Shown one piece after another: positions 1 through 13,389 of a stretch of 64,000 bases of DNA. Both the position numbers and the translations under genes were made by a program. The DNA is from Puffinus mauretanicus (taxonomy: Eukaryota > Chordata > Aves > Procellariiformes > Procellariidae), in NCBI GenBank assembly GCA_023333565.1, contig JAJKFH010000801.1:1178001-1242000 (forward strand), given 5' to 3'. Every line of letters begins with the position of its first letter. Positions within the stretch are counted from its first letter, which is position 1. The notes under the pieces were generated by a model. It was not told the origin of the DNA and searched no databases. It worked only from the letters and a program-made list of their open reading frames with translations.

Positions 1-3000
1 GAGATTGACCACAGAGAGTGTGAAGAACCCTTACAGAGGTTAAACAGTTCTTCTCGTAAGGCTTTGAGATCTACTCCATGTTTGACTTTCACAAAGCATT
101 TCACCTGATTGTATTAGTTTAGGTCAGGCCTCTTGCTAAATGCTCTCTTTTTTTTTTTTTTTTTTTTAAAAAACCAAGAATGATGGTAATATCCTGGGTT
201 GACACTGCTTGTCAAAGTAGCGGAGAGTAATATATGCTAAGTAAGATGCCCCTCTTCGGCCTAACAAGTTGAGTAGGCTTTTGAAACTGAGTAGTTGAGT
301 TGGTAGTAAAGCCTGTCTTAATTCTGCCAGTCTGCACTTGAATAATGGATCCATGTAGTAGACATCTGATTGTTGAGAATCTACTTTATCACCAGACAAG
401 ATTTAATGATAAAAAAATAAACCAAAAGTGTAGTGAAAAAATAAAGAAGCAAGAGATACAATACCAGAACATGTCCCTAACATGATGCTTAGCAATAGGG
501 ATTTTCTTTATCTGTTCCAAGTCAGTCAGCTAATTAACTTCTACAACCCATCACACCTGATGTGCCCTGGAGACTTCTTAGATTATACCTATCCTCCTTT
601 CCTTTTGTTTTTAAAAAACAACCTGCTTTCTTTTTAACATAAGATAGAATGATCTAGCCTTGATCAGTCATCCCTTTACAAGACCTCATTTCTATGTTAC
701 TTGTGATTTGGCACTGGGACGTCACATTTAATACTATGACAGTATTAAATAATATCTTTCCCCTGTCCTTCCTAAGGTTTCTTAATTAACACTTTTATGG
801 CATATCTGGATTGGATTATATTCCTGGTTTTAGGCTTTAAGTTGCCTACCCCATTTTAGAGCCTTTTTAAAAAATGGTGATATGAATTTAAAAAATATAT
901 TGTGAGAAATATTAGCAGCATACAGTAATCTTAAAATTTGTAATATGTAGTTCACCACAGGCTTTTCTCAGGAATATGTGTGTTTATGTATACATGCAGA
1001 TAAAAATTAGTCCTTTAGTGAACGTGTAAGACTAGAAAACCAAAACTGCCTAATCCTTCACTTCCTTTCACTTACACTTTGTTAGGTTTGAAGGGTTTTG
1101 GCCGACTTTCCATTGCAGGAGTCTAGTGCTACACTGTATGCTTGAGACTTATTTTAGGAAATACTAGACTATTTTCTGACACAATACCCAACTTCAAATG
1201 CAGCAGCTGTGTGTCTGTTGCCTTTTGTTGGCTGTATCCGTCATACCAATTGCTATTGGTCGGAAGAGGTACAATTTTAAGGAGATATTCCTGGTTTGGC
1301 TCCCATGTCACTTTAAAACTGATGTGTCTGTCAGATTGGGCCAAAAATCTATGTTCTATAGTCCATCAATGAAAAAAATAAAGGAAACATAAATATATAC
1401 ATCTTAAAAGAATGCCTCCATAAATTTTGGAAGCTGTGCTTAGGGGTAAAAGAAGTCTCCTCATGTTCTCTCTCACCTTCATTTGTCTTCTAGACCCAAA
1501 AAGAACTAATTAGACCTTTCCAGGACATTGACTTCTCTTATACGTACAGATTTCTAGCAGTAATGATAGACTTCAAAAGAATCAGTGAAAATACTTAGAA
1601 GTAGTGATGTGGGGCAGGAAGAAAGCTTGATTCTTGGTGTGTCCATTTTCCAGTCTTGTTCTTTTCTGTGGAAAAATATAAAAAAAAAACCCTCTTTGAT
1701 GTTTTGCGTTGGAAAATTGGTGTGTATTAAACCATTTTAAATGCTGTTAATTGTTTTGCAGAGCATTTTTCTCCAATGTAAACATCAGTGAGAGAGTTAA
1801 CCACATCAGCTGAGAAGTAGTAGTCTGACTGTGAGGCACTTTCCACTCTGGTGCTCAGTGTGGTTGAGGGGCTATAGATACCAGTTCAGAATGAGAAGCT
1901 CATTATGCACTAATCTTACATGTCTCAGGTTACATATTTTTGGGCAAGACAATCAGGAGAATTTGTGGAATTTTTTTTTTTTATTCCCCAGATAATTCAG
2001 TTAGCCAAAGGGATCCAGAGCAACATGGGCTATTTTGTAAACCAAGGTTAGTTTTAATGGCTTGTTTTAAAGTAGTTCTTGCTGCCCATTGAAACCCTGT
2101 GCATGTTGGCCTTTGTCCTTCTGCAGGTGAAGAGCTACCAGGGCTTGGGGCTACTGCTTGTGCTAGGCTAGGAGAGGGACCTGGATGCTGTGCCAGTGAA
2201 GTGTGCCGAGAGTAAGGTCGTCAGACTGTAGCTAGATGCCTGATTTTTACTGCTCCTTATGTACTGATGAGAAGGGAAAGGATCTCTAGCTTCTCCTTTT
2301 TCTGCTGGTATCTGTTTGCTTTTCAGTAGGTGGCTCTTCTCTCCTGACTCTTTTCTTGATGGATGCTTTGGCTAAAGAGACAGCACTACCCAGTGCCTCA
2401 CGCTCATTTCACTTCCAAGCCTGATGTGATGGGGTGAGTTAAAAGAGATTATCTAAGCTGTTTGTCCATGGTAAGGGTCCTTATAGATGAATGTGTACAT
2501 TTAGGATCTCTAAGAATAAAACTGAGATGAAGATTAAAATATATCATTAAATTAGCTGATAGCAGGAATGCATCAGGGAAAGCTGGTGTCTTGCTAGCTG
2601 TGATGTCTACTGATTCATTTCCAAAGCAGACTTTCTAGTTCTTTGAAAAGCTATTGAAGAACGTACTTATGCGTAGGAGGAGGTTAAGGAAGGTTGGTCC
2701 TGTCAATACATCCTAGAGTTTTTTCCTTGGGTTCATTAATAAAAGCAGTAAGATTTTTAAGTGCAACTGTTAGCTAATGTCAATTAGGCCAGAGAAACTT
2801 AGCAGGAATTGAGAGGACTCTTGTTATTTGACTAAGCAAATAGACTTGATGCTTTCCCTGAGTTCTGCAAATACTACAGTCCCTTACTGATGCAGTAGAT
2901 ACACATAAGGACTCTTAGGAATTTATTTTAATGTTCAGAGTATTGATCAAATAGTAATCTGAGTTTCTCTAATGTTGACATCAGTTTACAAAATTATCCT

Positions 3001-3027
3001 TGATAATGTGCTAGTTCAGATTATGGA
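1..3027. other. Intergenic AT-rich DNA, no gene recognised
   Basis: I see no convincing exon, RNA gene or young transposon here. Open frames are short and have no recognisable protein content. Visible structure is limited to a 20-bp poly-T run and a small perfect palindrome at 727-749. By position the stretch lies far upstream of the DPP6 promoter. Confidence 0.6.
148..167. repeat. Poly-T tract (20 T), followed by A6
   Basis: An uninterrupted run of 20 T is followed directly by six A. It could be a simple homopolymer or the poly-A tail of an old minus-strand retroelement, but no element body can be recognised next to it. Confidence 0.8.
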
Positions 3028-3140
3028 AAGAATCATAGATTTTCTGGCCTAAAAGGGAACAGTATGATAACCTAATCAGAGCTTCTATGCAACACAAGTC
3101 CGCGGGGGACCTGGTAGAGCTTCTGTGTTAGTTTGGCTGA
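3028..3140 (-). mobile_element. Ancient CR1 LINE 3'-tail fragment (antisense)
   Basis: On the + strand the segment begins with AATCATAGA, the reverse complement of a CR1 3' terminal repeat. It continues with the pattern 'ggcctaaaagggaac...gat.acctaatc.gagcttct...aacacaagtc'. This is the layout of the 3' end of old CR1 copies widely shared by turtles, crocodilians and birds. It is heavily diverged and no open frame survives. The family assignment is from remembered consensus shape, not a search; the right boundary is approximate. Confidence 0.5.
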
Positions 3141-3815
3141 CACGCTTTACTTGTAGAGTGTATTGTCTCTTACCTTACATGGAATGCTTTCTGACCATTT
3201 TTCTGCTCTATGCTTGTACTGGGCCCCAATATATGACAGGCTTCTGGTCCATGCCAGTGGCTCAAAGAATCTGATGAGGAAGGAGAAGTCTGGAAGGTTT
3301 CTTTCTTTTATTTTTGCATGAGCTTGTGCCTGTTTGTTCATTATACTGGAGAGTTGTTTTGACCTCCTACAGGAAGTCAAGTCGATAACCCCAGAGAACC
3401 CTAAGACAGATAAACAATACAGATAAAGATCTTGAAATTTTATCAAAGTCCTGATTGGATAAAACTTTAACCAAGGGCTTGGGGTCTGGCCTGAGGTTCC
3501 TCATTTAGGAAACTTTAAATAAGTAATTTGGAAATGGTAGAAAGAACAGTCTTGATAGAGAGGGGGAAAGGAAAACAGGTGGAAACCTTGGGTTTTGTGA
3601 CTGGGGCACTTAGAAGAAGACATTGGGTTTTCTTAAAAGCTCTTGGTAAGAGAGAGTGCATATAATCCTTCTTGTGTGATAGCCCATAGTTTCCTTGGGT
3701 AAGTACTTTGCTTCACAGAAACTGCCTAGAGTTACTGTGTCTTTCTGTGGATCTCAAAGAAAAATACTTGTCCAGAACTGAATGAAATAAGGCCTCCTTA
3801 GGAAGCACAGAAATT
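3141..3815. other. Intergenic, nothing recognised
   Basis: This lies between two CR1 fragments of different age. A 99-codon open frame on the minus strand (3147-3446) has no recognisable motif, and I treat it as chance. Confidence 0.5.
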
Positions 3816-4667
3816 TCATGGAATCAAAGAATGGTTTGGGTTGGAAGGGACCTTTGAAGATCATCTAGTCCAAACCCCCTTCCACGGGCAGGGACATCTT
3901 TCACTAGATCAGGTTGCTCAAAGCCCCATCCAACTGGACCTTGAACACTTTCAATGATGGGAGATCTACATCTTCTCTGGGCAACCTGTTCCCATGTCTC
4001 ACCACTCGCATTGTAAAAAATTTCTTCCTTATGTCCAATCTAAACCTACGCTCTTTCAGTTTGAAACCATTGCCCCTTGTCCTGACACTACAGACCTTGG
4101 TAAAAAGTCTCTCTGCCTCTTTCTTATAAGCCCCCTTTCTTTAAGTATTGAAAGGCCTCAATAAGGTCTCCCTGGACCCTCCTCTTCTCCAGACTGAACA
4201 ACCCCAAGTCTTTCAGCCTTTCTTCATAGGAGAGATATTCCAGCCCTCTGACCATCTTTGTGGCCTTCCTCTGGACCTGCTCTAACAGGTCTATGTCTTT
4301 CTTGTACTAGGGACCCCGGAGCTGAACACAGTACTCCAGGTGGGGTCTCACGAGAGCGGAGTAGAAGGAGAGAATCACCTCCCTTGATCTGCTGGCCATG
4401 CTTCTTGTGATGCAGCCCAGGGTACAGTTGGCTTTCTGGGCTGCAAGTGCACATTGCTGGCTCACGTCCAATTTTTCATCCACCAGTACCCCCAAGTCCT
4501 TCTCTGCAGGGCTGCTCTTAATCCATTCATCCACCAGTCTGTATTGATACTGGGGATTGCCCCAACCCAGGTGCAGGATCTTGCACTTGGCTTTCTTGAA
4601 CTTCTTGAGGTTTGCACTTCATGAGGCCCACTCTTCAAGCCAGTCAAGGTCCTTCTGGATGGCATCA
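3816..4667 (-). mobile_element. CR1 LINE 3' fragment (end of ORF2 plus 3' UTR), 5'-truncated
   Basis: Read on the minus strand this is the last ~850 bp of a CR1 retrotransposon. The sense translation gives the region after the RT palm: DAIQKDLDWLEEWA, then [53 protein letters not shown] and [10 protein letters not shown], all typical of avian CR1 ORF2. In-frame stops are visible, for example TGA after EEWAS and TAG after the LRGP segment, so it is non-coding. The sense 3' end reads AAACCATTCTTTGATTCCATGA, i.e. two decayed copies of the 8-bp terminal repeat. Its 3' region differs from the larger CR1 at 14.8-18.6 kb, so it comes from another subfamily and is more decayed. 5' truncation is normal for CR1 insertions. 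Confidence 0.93.
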
Positions 4668-7600
4668 GAGTTACTAAAGGTTATCTGAGAGCAAGATCCA
4701 GTTAAAAAGTTGTATGAATTGTAACCTTTCATCTTAAAATAGGAGCAAACTCCAGGTCTGCTGTTTGGAAAGTTTTGAGCGTACCCTGATCCCTGCATTC
4801 AAGACGCTCAATTTTACTAGTGCTGCTAAATGGTGAACACCTACCTAAAGCAAAGCATACAGTGATATTAAGGGGAAGTCTAGTTCCCAGACATAGCCAA
4901 TGGGCTATTTTGTCAGTTGATTTCCCCATGGCTTTGCTCTCCCAATTTCGGTTCTGTGCAGTTTTTCCCAATTTTCCATGCAGTGGAAGGGTTATGAACT
5001 TCTGATTGATGCCATCAGACCTGTTTTTTACATTCTTTTCTGAACAGCTTCTTGCAACTCTAACTTTGAAATAGTTTCAAAGATGTAGTTTTACTGTACA
5101 CACAGATCCACTTATACTGCTTAAGGCAACATACTGTTCTTGCATACCCAAACAGCTTTACTCAACTACCATTTGTCAACAGCACTTTTCTTGCTCCAGG
5201 CTATTTTGGGTAGGAAATGTCATTCAAAAACAGGTCATTCTAGCTATGTGATTATGTGAATATCTTCAGTCATGCATGCACAACACCTCCCCCTTAATTA
5301 GGTACTTGTTCCTCCAAGGTGATTAACAAACTAATTTATTCTGCTAATTGCCAGAGGATTTGACCCCTGACCTGGAGAATTATCATAGATTTGAGACAGG
5401 ACAATGCTCAAGATTTCTTCTGTGACTAGCTGATTAGAGATCCTCTCAGCTGTTGGCAGTCTGCACAATCAGGGGAACAGTTCTCTCTTGAAATGGCTTC
5501 CCATCAATGGTGCACTCTGTGGGGAACAGCAGGAGCTCTTTTATAGGGAGGAGAGGCAAGCATTTCCTTTGGAGTGCTTATCTTGATTGATGATCCACAG
5601 AAGTGTTCATGGCGTCCTCAGTTAACCCCAGCTCTGGAGCTGAGATTGGTTTCCAAATGCTGGGGTTTATGGGCTTACCTCCATTTTAGGCACTTCTTTT
5701 TTACTTCTCATCTAGGATGCCAGGATCTTCTGCTTATATCGTCTGCAGAAATCAGAAATTCTCCTTTATAAAAGTCTCCATAATGACTCCTCTTAGGAGA
5801 AAGGCAGTAGAGGTGGGGTTAGGCAGGCAGAATTCCTTTGCCGTGAAAGTTACTTTTTCCACCTGAAAAACACTTCTACTTACCTATTTATACTTGCAAG
5901 GGAAGATAATCTTGGTGATTATCAGCACTGTGGATTTCCTCAGGTTCAACCTTCATGAAAGAGTTTAGCAACCAAAAAAGGATCATGACATATAACTTGA
6001 TGTCTCCTGGCTCCCTAAACACATACAGTTTGCCAGTGCCAGTTATCTTCCAGGGTAAAACAATATTTTGGAAGGGGACCTAAACTAGCTTTTACTTGAT
6101 CGAGAATTACACCCTCTACCCTTTAGATTCTTTAAAAGACAACTGTGTTTGGAGAAAAACAAACTAAAAGGTATCTACTGTGACTTTCCTAGAGCCTTTA
6201 GAGGTGGAACATCTTACTGGATGTCAGGACTATTTACGCCTGGAGGCGCTCCAGGAAGGATAGTCTCAGCAATGCTGTCTTTGACAGTCCAGTGTTCTTG
6301 ATATTGGATGGGTATGCCCCTATTTTGGGCGTAGGCTCCTTCACAGAGTTCTCTGAAATATACAGAAGCAAGTTCTCATTCATGAGTCTTCTGTTCAAAT
6401 CTTACGAGTTCCAGTTTAACATTCTGAAGCTGGAGAAGCTTTATGTCTGCAAAAATGAAATTTGTGTGTGGAAGATGCCCACTTGAGCAATGATGTGGTG
6501 CTGCTGGGCATCTCTCGTATTTTAATATTGAATGTAATTTTAGAATACTTAGTAGAATATAGTTTCGGAGTATTTTCAGTTTAGTTTAACTTGTAGGTTG
6601 TTAGACTTATTGTTGGGGTAATTCTTCTATGAGCGTTTCCTTAGATCCAGCCCGTGTGTAAAATACTGAAGTTCATTAAGGCCTTTGTCTAGAGGTGGAC
6701 TGAGGTCTAAAAAGAGCCCCAGATTCTCAATATTTCTTACTTCGTGCTGCTGCATTCATGAACTCAGAAGTGCAACTCACCAGGGGATGCAGTCACAGCA
6801 ACTAACTGGGGAACCCAGCCTTTTGAGGAAGCTTGTCTTATTCTGTGAACATTTTCTTACAATGAGATGAATATACTCAGTCACTTCTATTGTTTTTAAA
6901 CAGACCGCTGTATTCAGCGGCTTGCTGAAGAGCTTTTCATGTTACGTGTATTTAAGAACTGCTGGATTGAGTTACAGATCAATCCAGCCCCAGCTGCAGG
7001 GTTCTGCAGGGGTTCATCTGTCTTTCTGTGCTTACAGAAGCAAGCGGTGTCTTAAACAAATACATTCATGCCACTGCCATCAAAGGGACAATTTATAGGC
7101 ATAAATGAAACCTGGAGGACAGCAGTAAATTGCAAAAAAGCCCAAGAACATTAAGATCTTGTAATCCCAAATCCATTTTACTCCTTTAGGGCTGGGTCTG
7201 TTCTCATTTAGTGTCGTGTAAAAACAGGAGGAATGATGCCACTGAAGTCAGCAGGAGTGATGCCTGCTAAAGTGAGAATAGAATCAGAGTATAATCAAGT
7301 GAGAGGTGTGTAATATAATGAAAATCATATTAAAAATATGTGCTCTGACACGTGATGGTTTGAAGGCTCTGAAGGTTTTTTGCGGAATTGTATAATTTCA
7401 AATGTGTTCAGTTTCCATAGAATAGAAAGATTTTTTTTTTCCGTACGTTTAAGCCCTGCAATCTTCCATGAGGACCTGAAAGCCAGACTGTGGGCATTCT
7501 ATCTTGTTCATCCATATGAAAAACAAAACAAACAAGAAACAAAGCTCACCACCAACAACCACAAAAAAAGAAATACGGGGCTAAGGGGAACATTAGGTTT

Positions 7601-7859
7601 TACTTAGTTCATCGCCCAGCTGCAAGCCAATATCAGCTCTGCCTTAGTCACTCTTGGGATGTGTCTGTTTAACTTTTCAAAAATTATAATGGGGTAGGTT
7701 TCACAATCTTCCTGGGTGATACTACAGCATCCTTAGAAAGGTTTTCTATCCTTAAGTTTTCCCTCTCTTACTTTCCTAACTTGTACTGTCTGTTCTGTCC
7801 ACCACAGACGCAGCAATTTTTGCCACTTCCTTTATAACTGGCTGTTAACTGCTCTCTCC
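4668..7859. other. Intergenic AT-rich DNA
   Basis: No exon or RNA gene is supported. Open frames are all under 80 codons and not recognisable. Around 7225-7262 a stretch 'ccactgaagtcagcaggagt' resembles a short motif common in old amniote repeats, but it is too small to name. Confidence 0.5.
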
Positions 7860-8205
7860 AAACTGATCTACATTTTGTGTCTCAAAATGGGCACAGAACC
7901 CCGAACACTGAGTCAAGTAAAAATCTTACTGGAAGTGTATTAAAAGCTTTTCTCTCCTTCACTGGTCCCAGCATAGTATTTCACTTCCCAAAAGCATGAT
8001 GTTACTGTCTTCTACCGAGTTTAAGATTCATTTTAATACAAGATCCTTTCCCTCAGAACTTCCATCTATCTGGAAATTCTCCAATCCAGATTTGTGTACT
8101 TCATTATTCTCACTGAAATGTAGTTTCTTGCCCTTATTGCATTTTTTTTTTTTCTCCAGTTTAAAATCTGTCTGAATTTTGATACTCTGGTATTGACTAA
8201 TACAA
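7860..8205 (-). pseudogene. Very old CR1 ORF2 remnant (RT C-terminal region, antisense)
   Basis: The minus-strand frame within 8028-8423 carries a recognisable but decayed CR1 ORF2 segment. It reads SIKIQTDFKLEKKKK...CNKGKKLHFSENNEVHK, then SGLENFQIDGSSEGKDLVL. This follows the CR1 pattern of a leucine-rich stretch before W, 'FNKxKCKVLHFG', 'NNEVHKYRLEN' and 'DGSSAEKDLGV'. Upstream DNA (7860-8027) continues into the 'stop-anchored' CR1 region with further matches such as 'aacactgagtcaagt'. Divergence is far greater than in the other two CR1 copies, suggesting insertion before the bird radiation. The rest of the 131-codon frame (8206-8423) shows no CR1 similarity that I can see. Confidence 0.65.
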
Positions 8206-8423
8206 TAGTGTATGTGTTGGTCAGCTTGTTCCAAAATAAGACATACCTGTGCACTGCAATGAGCTGGTGAGATATATGTTACAGGCGATGCACTCACATT
8301 TGCTGACTTTGCAGTGGGTAGGGGGAGTACAGCTGTATCCTTGTCATGACAAAGTAGATGCTGATTGCATAACAACTGTAGATCTGTCCAGTCTGTGATG
8401 TTAACATCACCTTTCCAAGCCAA

Positions 8424-11400
8424 ACCTTAGTGGTCCTTTAATGTAAACTGCAGAGTAAGACAAGCAATCTGCTCAGCTCCTGATACAGAGGTATTCATCT
8501 CTTTGCAGAATTATACCCAGTTATATTTCATAAATAATGAGATACTACAGCATTTTCCAAACATCTATTAATATCCGGGAGATACAAGTGCTAGTGATAA
8601 AAATCACTGCAGCATTACTAGTTTCTTCACAGGGAGAATGTTGCTGTCATTCTCAGGCTGAAGGCAAAGCAGAAGAAATGTATTTTTTCTGTAATGCTTT
8701 TACCCTCCAAAGAAACCAAGGTGAAATTAAACCCATCATAGCTGTGCTGAAAAATAAAATTTACACGAGGAGAATATGAATGCAGTTTGTGGGCAGACTC
8801 TGTTTTCTCCCTCTAGGAAATACAATGAAAATACAAACCAGCTGGCTGAGTATTGGTTTGTGAGTGTTTTTGTAAGGCTGTAGGCAGGCCTGACAAGTCT
8901 CACACATAAAGTTAAGATCACACATTTGGCTTCCACCTCACACGCCCAAGTCCCTTGGCTTGTGCATCTTGCATGTGAAGCACGCATGGTTTCTCCCCTG
9001 TGCTGTGACCCCATAGGATGCATGCTCTCCAACAGCAGCCTGGCTTCATGGTTCTTTCATCGGGCTGTGATGCATGGGGACATACCCACATCTGACAGAA
9101 GAGAGACTCCACATCTGAATATCTCTATAGATTTAATCTTGGCTTCTCCATGCACTTGATTCTGAGTATAGCAGGCACTGCCAGACAGTGGTTTTTCAGT
9201 GGCCTGCCAGTAGGAGTTTAAGTACATTGATGCTTGCCTACGCATGGAGCGGTTTTGGGATAGCTATACAGACACTGTTCTTTGTTGCTTTTTCCATATT
9301 AGCTTAATCCACTGTGAAAGAGGATTAAACTAGAAAGGAGTACTCTTCCTGTGAAAGAAGTTGATTGTGGTATCCCCCTATCCTCTCCATCACCTTTGTG
9401 GCTGGGGCCAGCTCTGTTTGTTTTTTCTTTTGCATTCACTGGTGAGTGACTTCACACATAGGTAAAGTCACAGGTAATCTGTAAGGATCCTTGCAGTTTT
9501 CACCACCCTCAAGTCAATTGGCCTGTGCATCCCAGTTTCAAAAGTGAGTTAATGGTTGAAAATCAAAGGCATTTGTGCTCTCAAGTCAGATATGGAGCTG
9601 AGGCCAGGTATCCTAGGTAGCTTGGGGTTTTGCAGGCATTTAAAATGAATATTTGTTCACATTACTATGTGTTTGCAGCGCCTTTATTTATGGTATTTAC
9701 ATATTTACTATAGAAGTGATTATGCATGCAATTAAGAAACCGTACTTGGTTTATTTTGATTTTGGCATATTTGAAAATTATTTAATACACATAGAAATGT
9801 TGCACAGAGAGTGCTGGCTAGATTCAATTTGAGTTAGACCCCAAGCATACCCCTTGTTTAACAGCTGTAGTGTCTCCTTTGCTGTGTCTTAAGACTGGAA
9901 AGGTCCCTTTATTTAGCTAAATTCTCCCCAAAAAGGCATCAGAATATATGCTTATTAAGGGCCACTCAGTCTCAGCTCTGCCTTGTCCTTCTGTGGCCAC
10001 ACTGCCATAAGAGCCACGTAGAACAGTTTAATACCTTTTTCTTCACAGTATTTTTATGAGAGGACAGTGTTATGGTCCACTTAGGAGACTGACAGACGCA
10101 GGGCAGGATTAATTCATGATTGATTCAGAATTCCTGATTAAATGTAGGCATATGCAGGGTAGACACGTTACATCTGAGCTGGTCATCCCAGTTTCCTACT
10201 GAAATCTGTGGGGATCTAGTGAGTGTACTTGCTGAGGCTTGCACAGAACTCATCTCTATATGAAATAGATGCTGAAATAGATGAAATGACTCCTAACCTA
10301 AAGTGGTTATTACTTTTAAAGGGAGCTTACGTAATAAGAGCTTAGCTATAAATATTTAAATTGTAGGTGCTTAAAGAAGGTGTGAAAGAAAAGCTGAGCT
10401 CGAACAATGAGAGTATAGCATGGCCAACAGCTCAGGTGATAAGAAAACAGTGAGTTAACTGTGGACTCCATACTTGGTTTCTAGGGAAAGTCTGACACAT
10501 TGTTGGCTTGAGATCCTTCTCTGTCCTTGTTGGGTGTTTCTTGTGTGTCCTTGCAGACATAACTGAGGATGCAGGTTGAAAATGGGCGACTGTGGTGCAT
10601 TGGAGCTGTATAACTGTACGTTCATCTAAATATCACAAAAAAGAAGTTTCACCGTGCAGGAGCAAATCCATAGAAGTGAATGCATATCTAGGTAGGATAC
10701 TTTACACTGGCCTATCTATCCTGTTTCCACAACAGGTGACAATCTGGAAGGGGAAAATTTGTGCTGTTGTATTGAAATGCAGGAATTTTCTGTCTGCTGA
10801 ATGGTTTATTGCATACTGCTAGTGAAGTTATATGAAGAAGGAAGACTTACTGTGTTGCTACCTGGAAACTCTGAGGCTGGTACTCAGTATTGATTTAGTC
10901 ATTGTCCACAAGAACACTAAGAATTATGCCTGCTGTGGTTGTTATGCTTTCATCGTAAAGCCTTTATTGAGCAGCCTTGGTCAGTAATAGTAATGGATGG
11001 AGCACTATTAAGCTCACTGCTCTTATAGGTCAAATGAAGTCTCAAAATTTAGTAGATGTTCAGTGTGTCCTTTCTTTGTCGGTGATTCTGCTCACAGTTT
11101 TCCTGGAGCATGTTGCAACAACTAAATTGTGTGAAAAATCTGGTTCTTCAAATAATGTGGCTTCAAAGACTCTAGACACATGAGGAACCTGAACTGACAG
11201 TTACTGGAGGCATTAGGAGCTCTCACATATACTGAGACAGGATCTTAACCTCTTCTCCTAACCCTGAGAATAGACCTGAATTCCAGTCCTGGATATAATC
11301 GAAGTAGGGACTTGAGCAGAGTTTCTGGTATAAACACTGTGTTTTCAGCTACTCTACTGTAAATACTGTTTTTCATCAAAGTTTTCGGAGTGTGGGAAGA

Positions 11401-13389
11401 CCACTTGCTAGTGGTTGTAAACTGCAAAACTAATGAGCTAGATAATTGCATAACTGTGTCATCTGGCATTATTAAGTGTTTTTAAGAGCTTAAAATTTCC
11501 TGTGGATCTAATGAAAACTCCAGGTCAGCAGACCCTACAGTAGTATGGTTACCTTTGATTTCATCGAAATCAGATCTCAGCATAGCTAGATACCTAATTC
11601 ATCCTGTAAACTTCATTGATTTATTTCCACATAAAAACTTTCTTGCTTTGAATGTTTTGTTCTCTGTTTTGTCAAAAGTAAGGAAGCATTGATAAAGAAT
11701 GCCCAGAAGGCAGGGCTGCTTTTAGTTGAATAATATACCCGCCTGAGGAAGTGGATAAATGCAGAGCAATGTAGATGGTATTTCTGGTGGTGGTAGAGTC
11801 CATGGACTTGTAGTTAATTTCTGTGAAAGGTATTGGATCCTAACAATTGTTGATCCTTAGGGAAGCTAGTGGGCTTTTAATGTAAGTGAAAATTTGACTT
11901 AGGAACATCTTAAAAGATACAGATTCTTAATGTGTTCTTTTCTGCTTTAACTTTCTAAGGGAATCTTCCTATTCCACATAATTTTGTTTGTTATATACCG
12001 AAAAGAGTCTGCTTGTTTCAGAGAATTTTGGAATATGGAATTATAGAATTAATTTCTTAAGGACATACATTATTAGTCTATTGTCAGAAGCATTTTCCAT
12101 AAGATTGAAATGTCAGCATTACAGTATATTTATTTAAATGGCCACTTGTGAATCAAGGTCCTTCCTGACTCTGTTGAACACTCTGTGTTTATCTGCGTAT
12201 GTGAGCGTGTATGTGCTGTCTCGTACATTCATAAATAATCCTGGAATTATAACATCAGCATCCACCTCTTCATAAAATAGCCACAAGCTTTTCCTTCACT
12301 ACAGACAGCTTGAATGCAAGCAACCCTGCTTTACTCTGTGGGTTTCTTCAAATCTTGCCTTGTCTTATGTGGAGAAATTTCCTGAGAACAAGCATCTATT
12401 GTGAATATAATTTTTTTGGTGGTGTGAACTAAAACCTCTGGAATTAGTACAAACAGAAATCAGTAAAAAAAGATGAAAAATAAGAGCACTGAGGGGAAAA
12501 AAAAAGTGCTTGATTTTATTCTGCAAAGACTTTGTATTTTAGGCATGTGCGGGGTTTAAATTTCTGTCTAAATTTCTTCTGTTTAAATTTCAAGCTTCAC
12601 TTGTTGGGGATTTTATTTTCTGAAGAACAACTTATTAAAATGTAATTAAGCATCATATGTGAAGCATTTAAGCATTATTGTGACTGAGAGCCCTTTAAGA
12701 GGTTAGCAAAGGACAGTCTATCATGATGCTTGTCCATCATAAATTTAATACAAATGTGTATCTAGGAGCAGAGAGAGGTCGGAGACAGAGAGGTAAAAAA
12801 AAACATTAATGGTCTTATGTGAAGTCTAGTGAATTAAAATTCTCAAATTAAATTAGTCTCTGACCTTTTACCACATTTGGACTATGCTCAAATCTTTTAG
12901 TGGACAACTTAATGGCAAGAGTTCTTCTGTCTTCACTGTAGGTTTCATCCTTCCTGTTTGAGATATGCCACAAAGCATAACAAAAGCATTTGTCTATTCT
13001 TGGAAGTTGATGATGAACCTTATAGTCATTCCCATACTTCTTTCACTGGGGAAGATCATGCGCACAGAGAGGAATAAATCTCCTTTATGCTTTACTAGTC
13101 TTATGGCTTCATACTTCGGGAGATGAGGTGACCTACTTAGGAAAAAAAAAAAGACGGTAAAAGAGAAGTAAAGGACAAAGGAGCAATAACTTAGTGTGGA
13201 TTCATGAAGAATTATAGGAGAATAAATGGATCGTTTTTGTTTCTGGAGGTGTGATTCAGCTTGCCTTCTGCTTGGGGCTCCTCATAGCTTAACTTGCAGA
13301 GATCCTACGGGAAGTGAATGCATTCGAGATGTCAAACTGTTTTGATTAGCTGGCAGTATGACAGACTGGACGGAGGAGAGGCTTCGGTA
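8424..13389. other. Intergenic AT-rich DNA, nothing recognised
   Basis: Nearly 5 kb contains no recognisable exon, RNA gene, young transposon or tandem repeat. Short A/T runs are present. The overlapping 60-98 codon frames at 8736-9245 lie on both strands and share no protein-like features. Confidence 0.5.

Noticed and set aside
9360..9480. Possible further CR1 or SINE pieces in 8.4-13.4 kb
   Set aside because: Isolated words matched but no ordered run of phrases, so no element is claimed.
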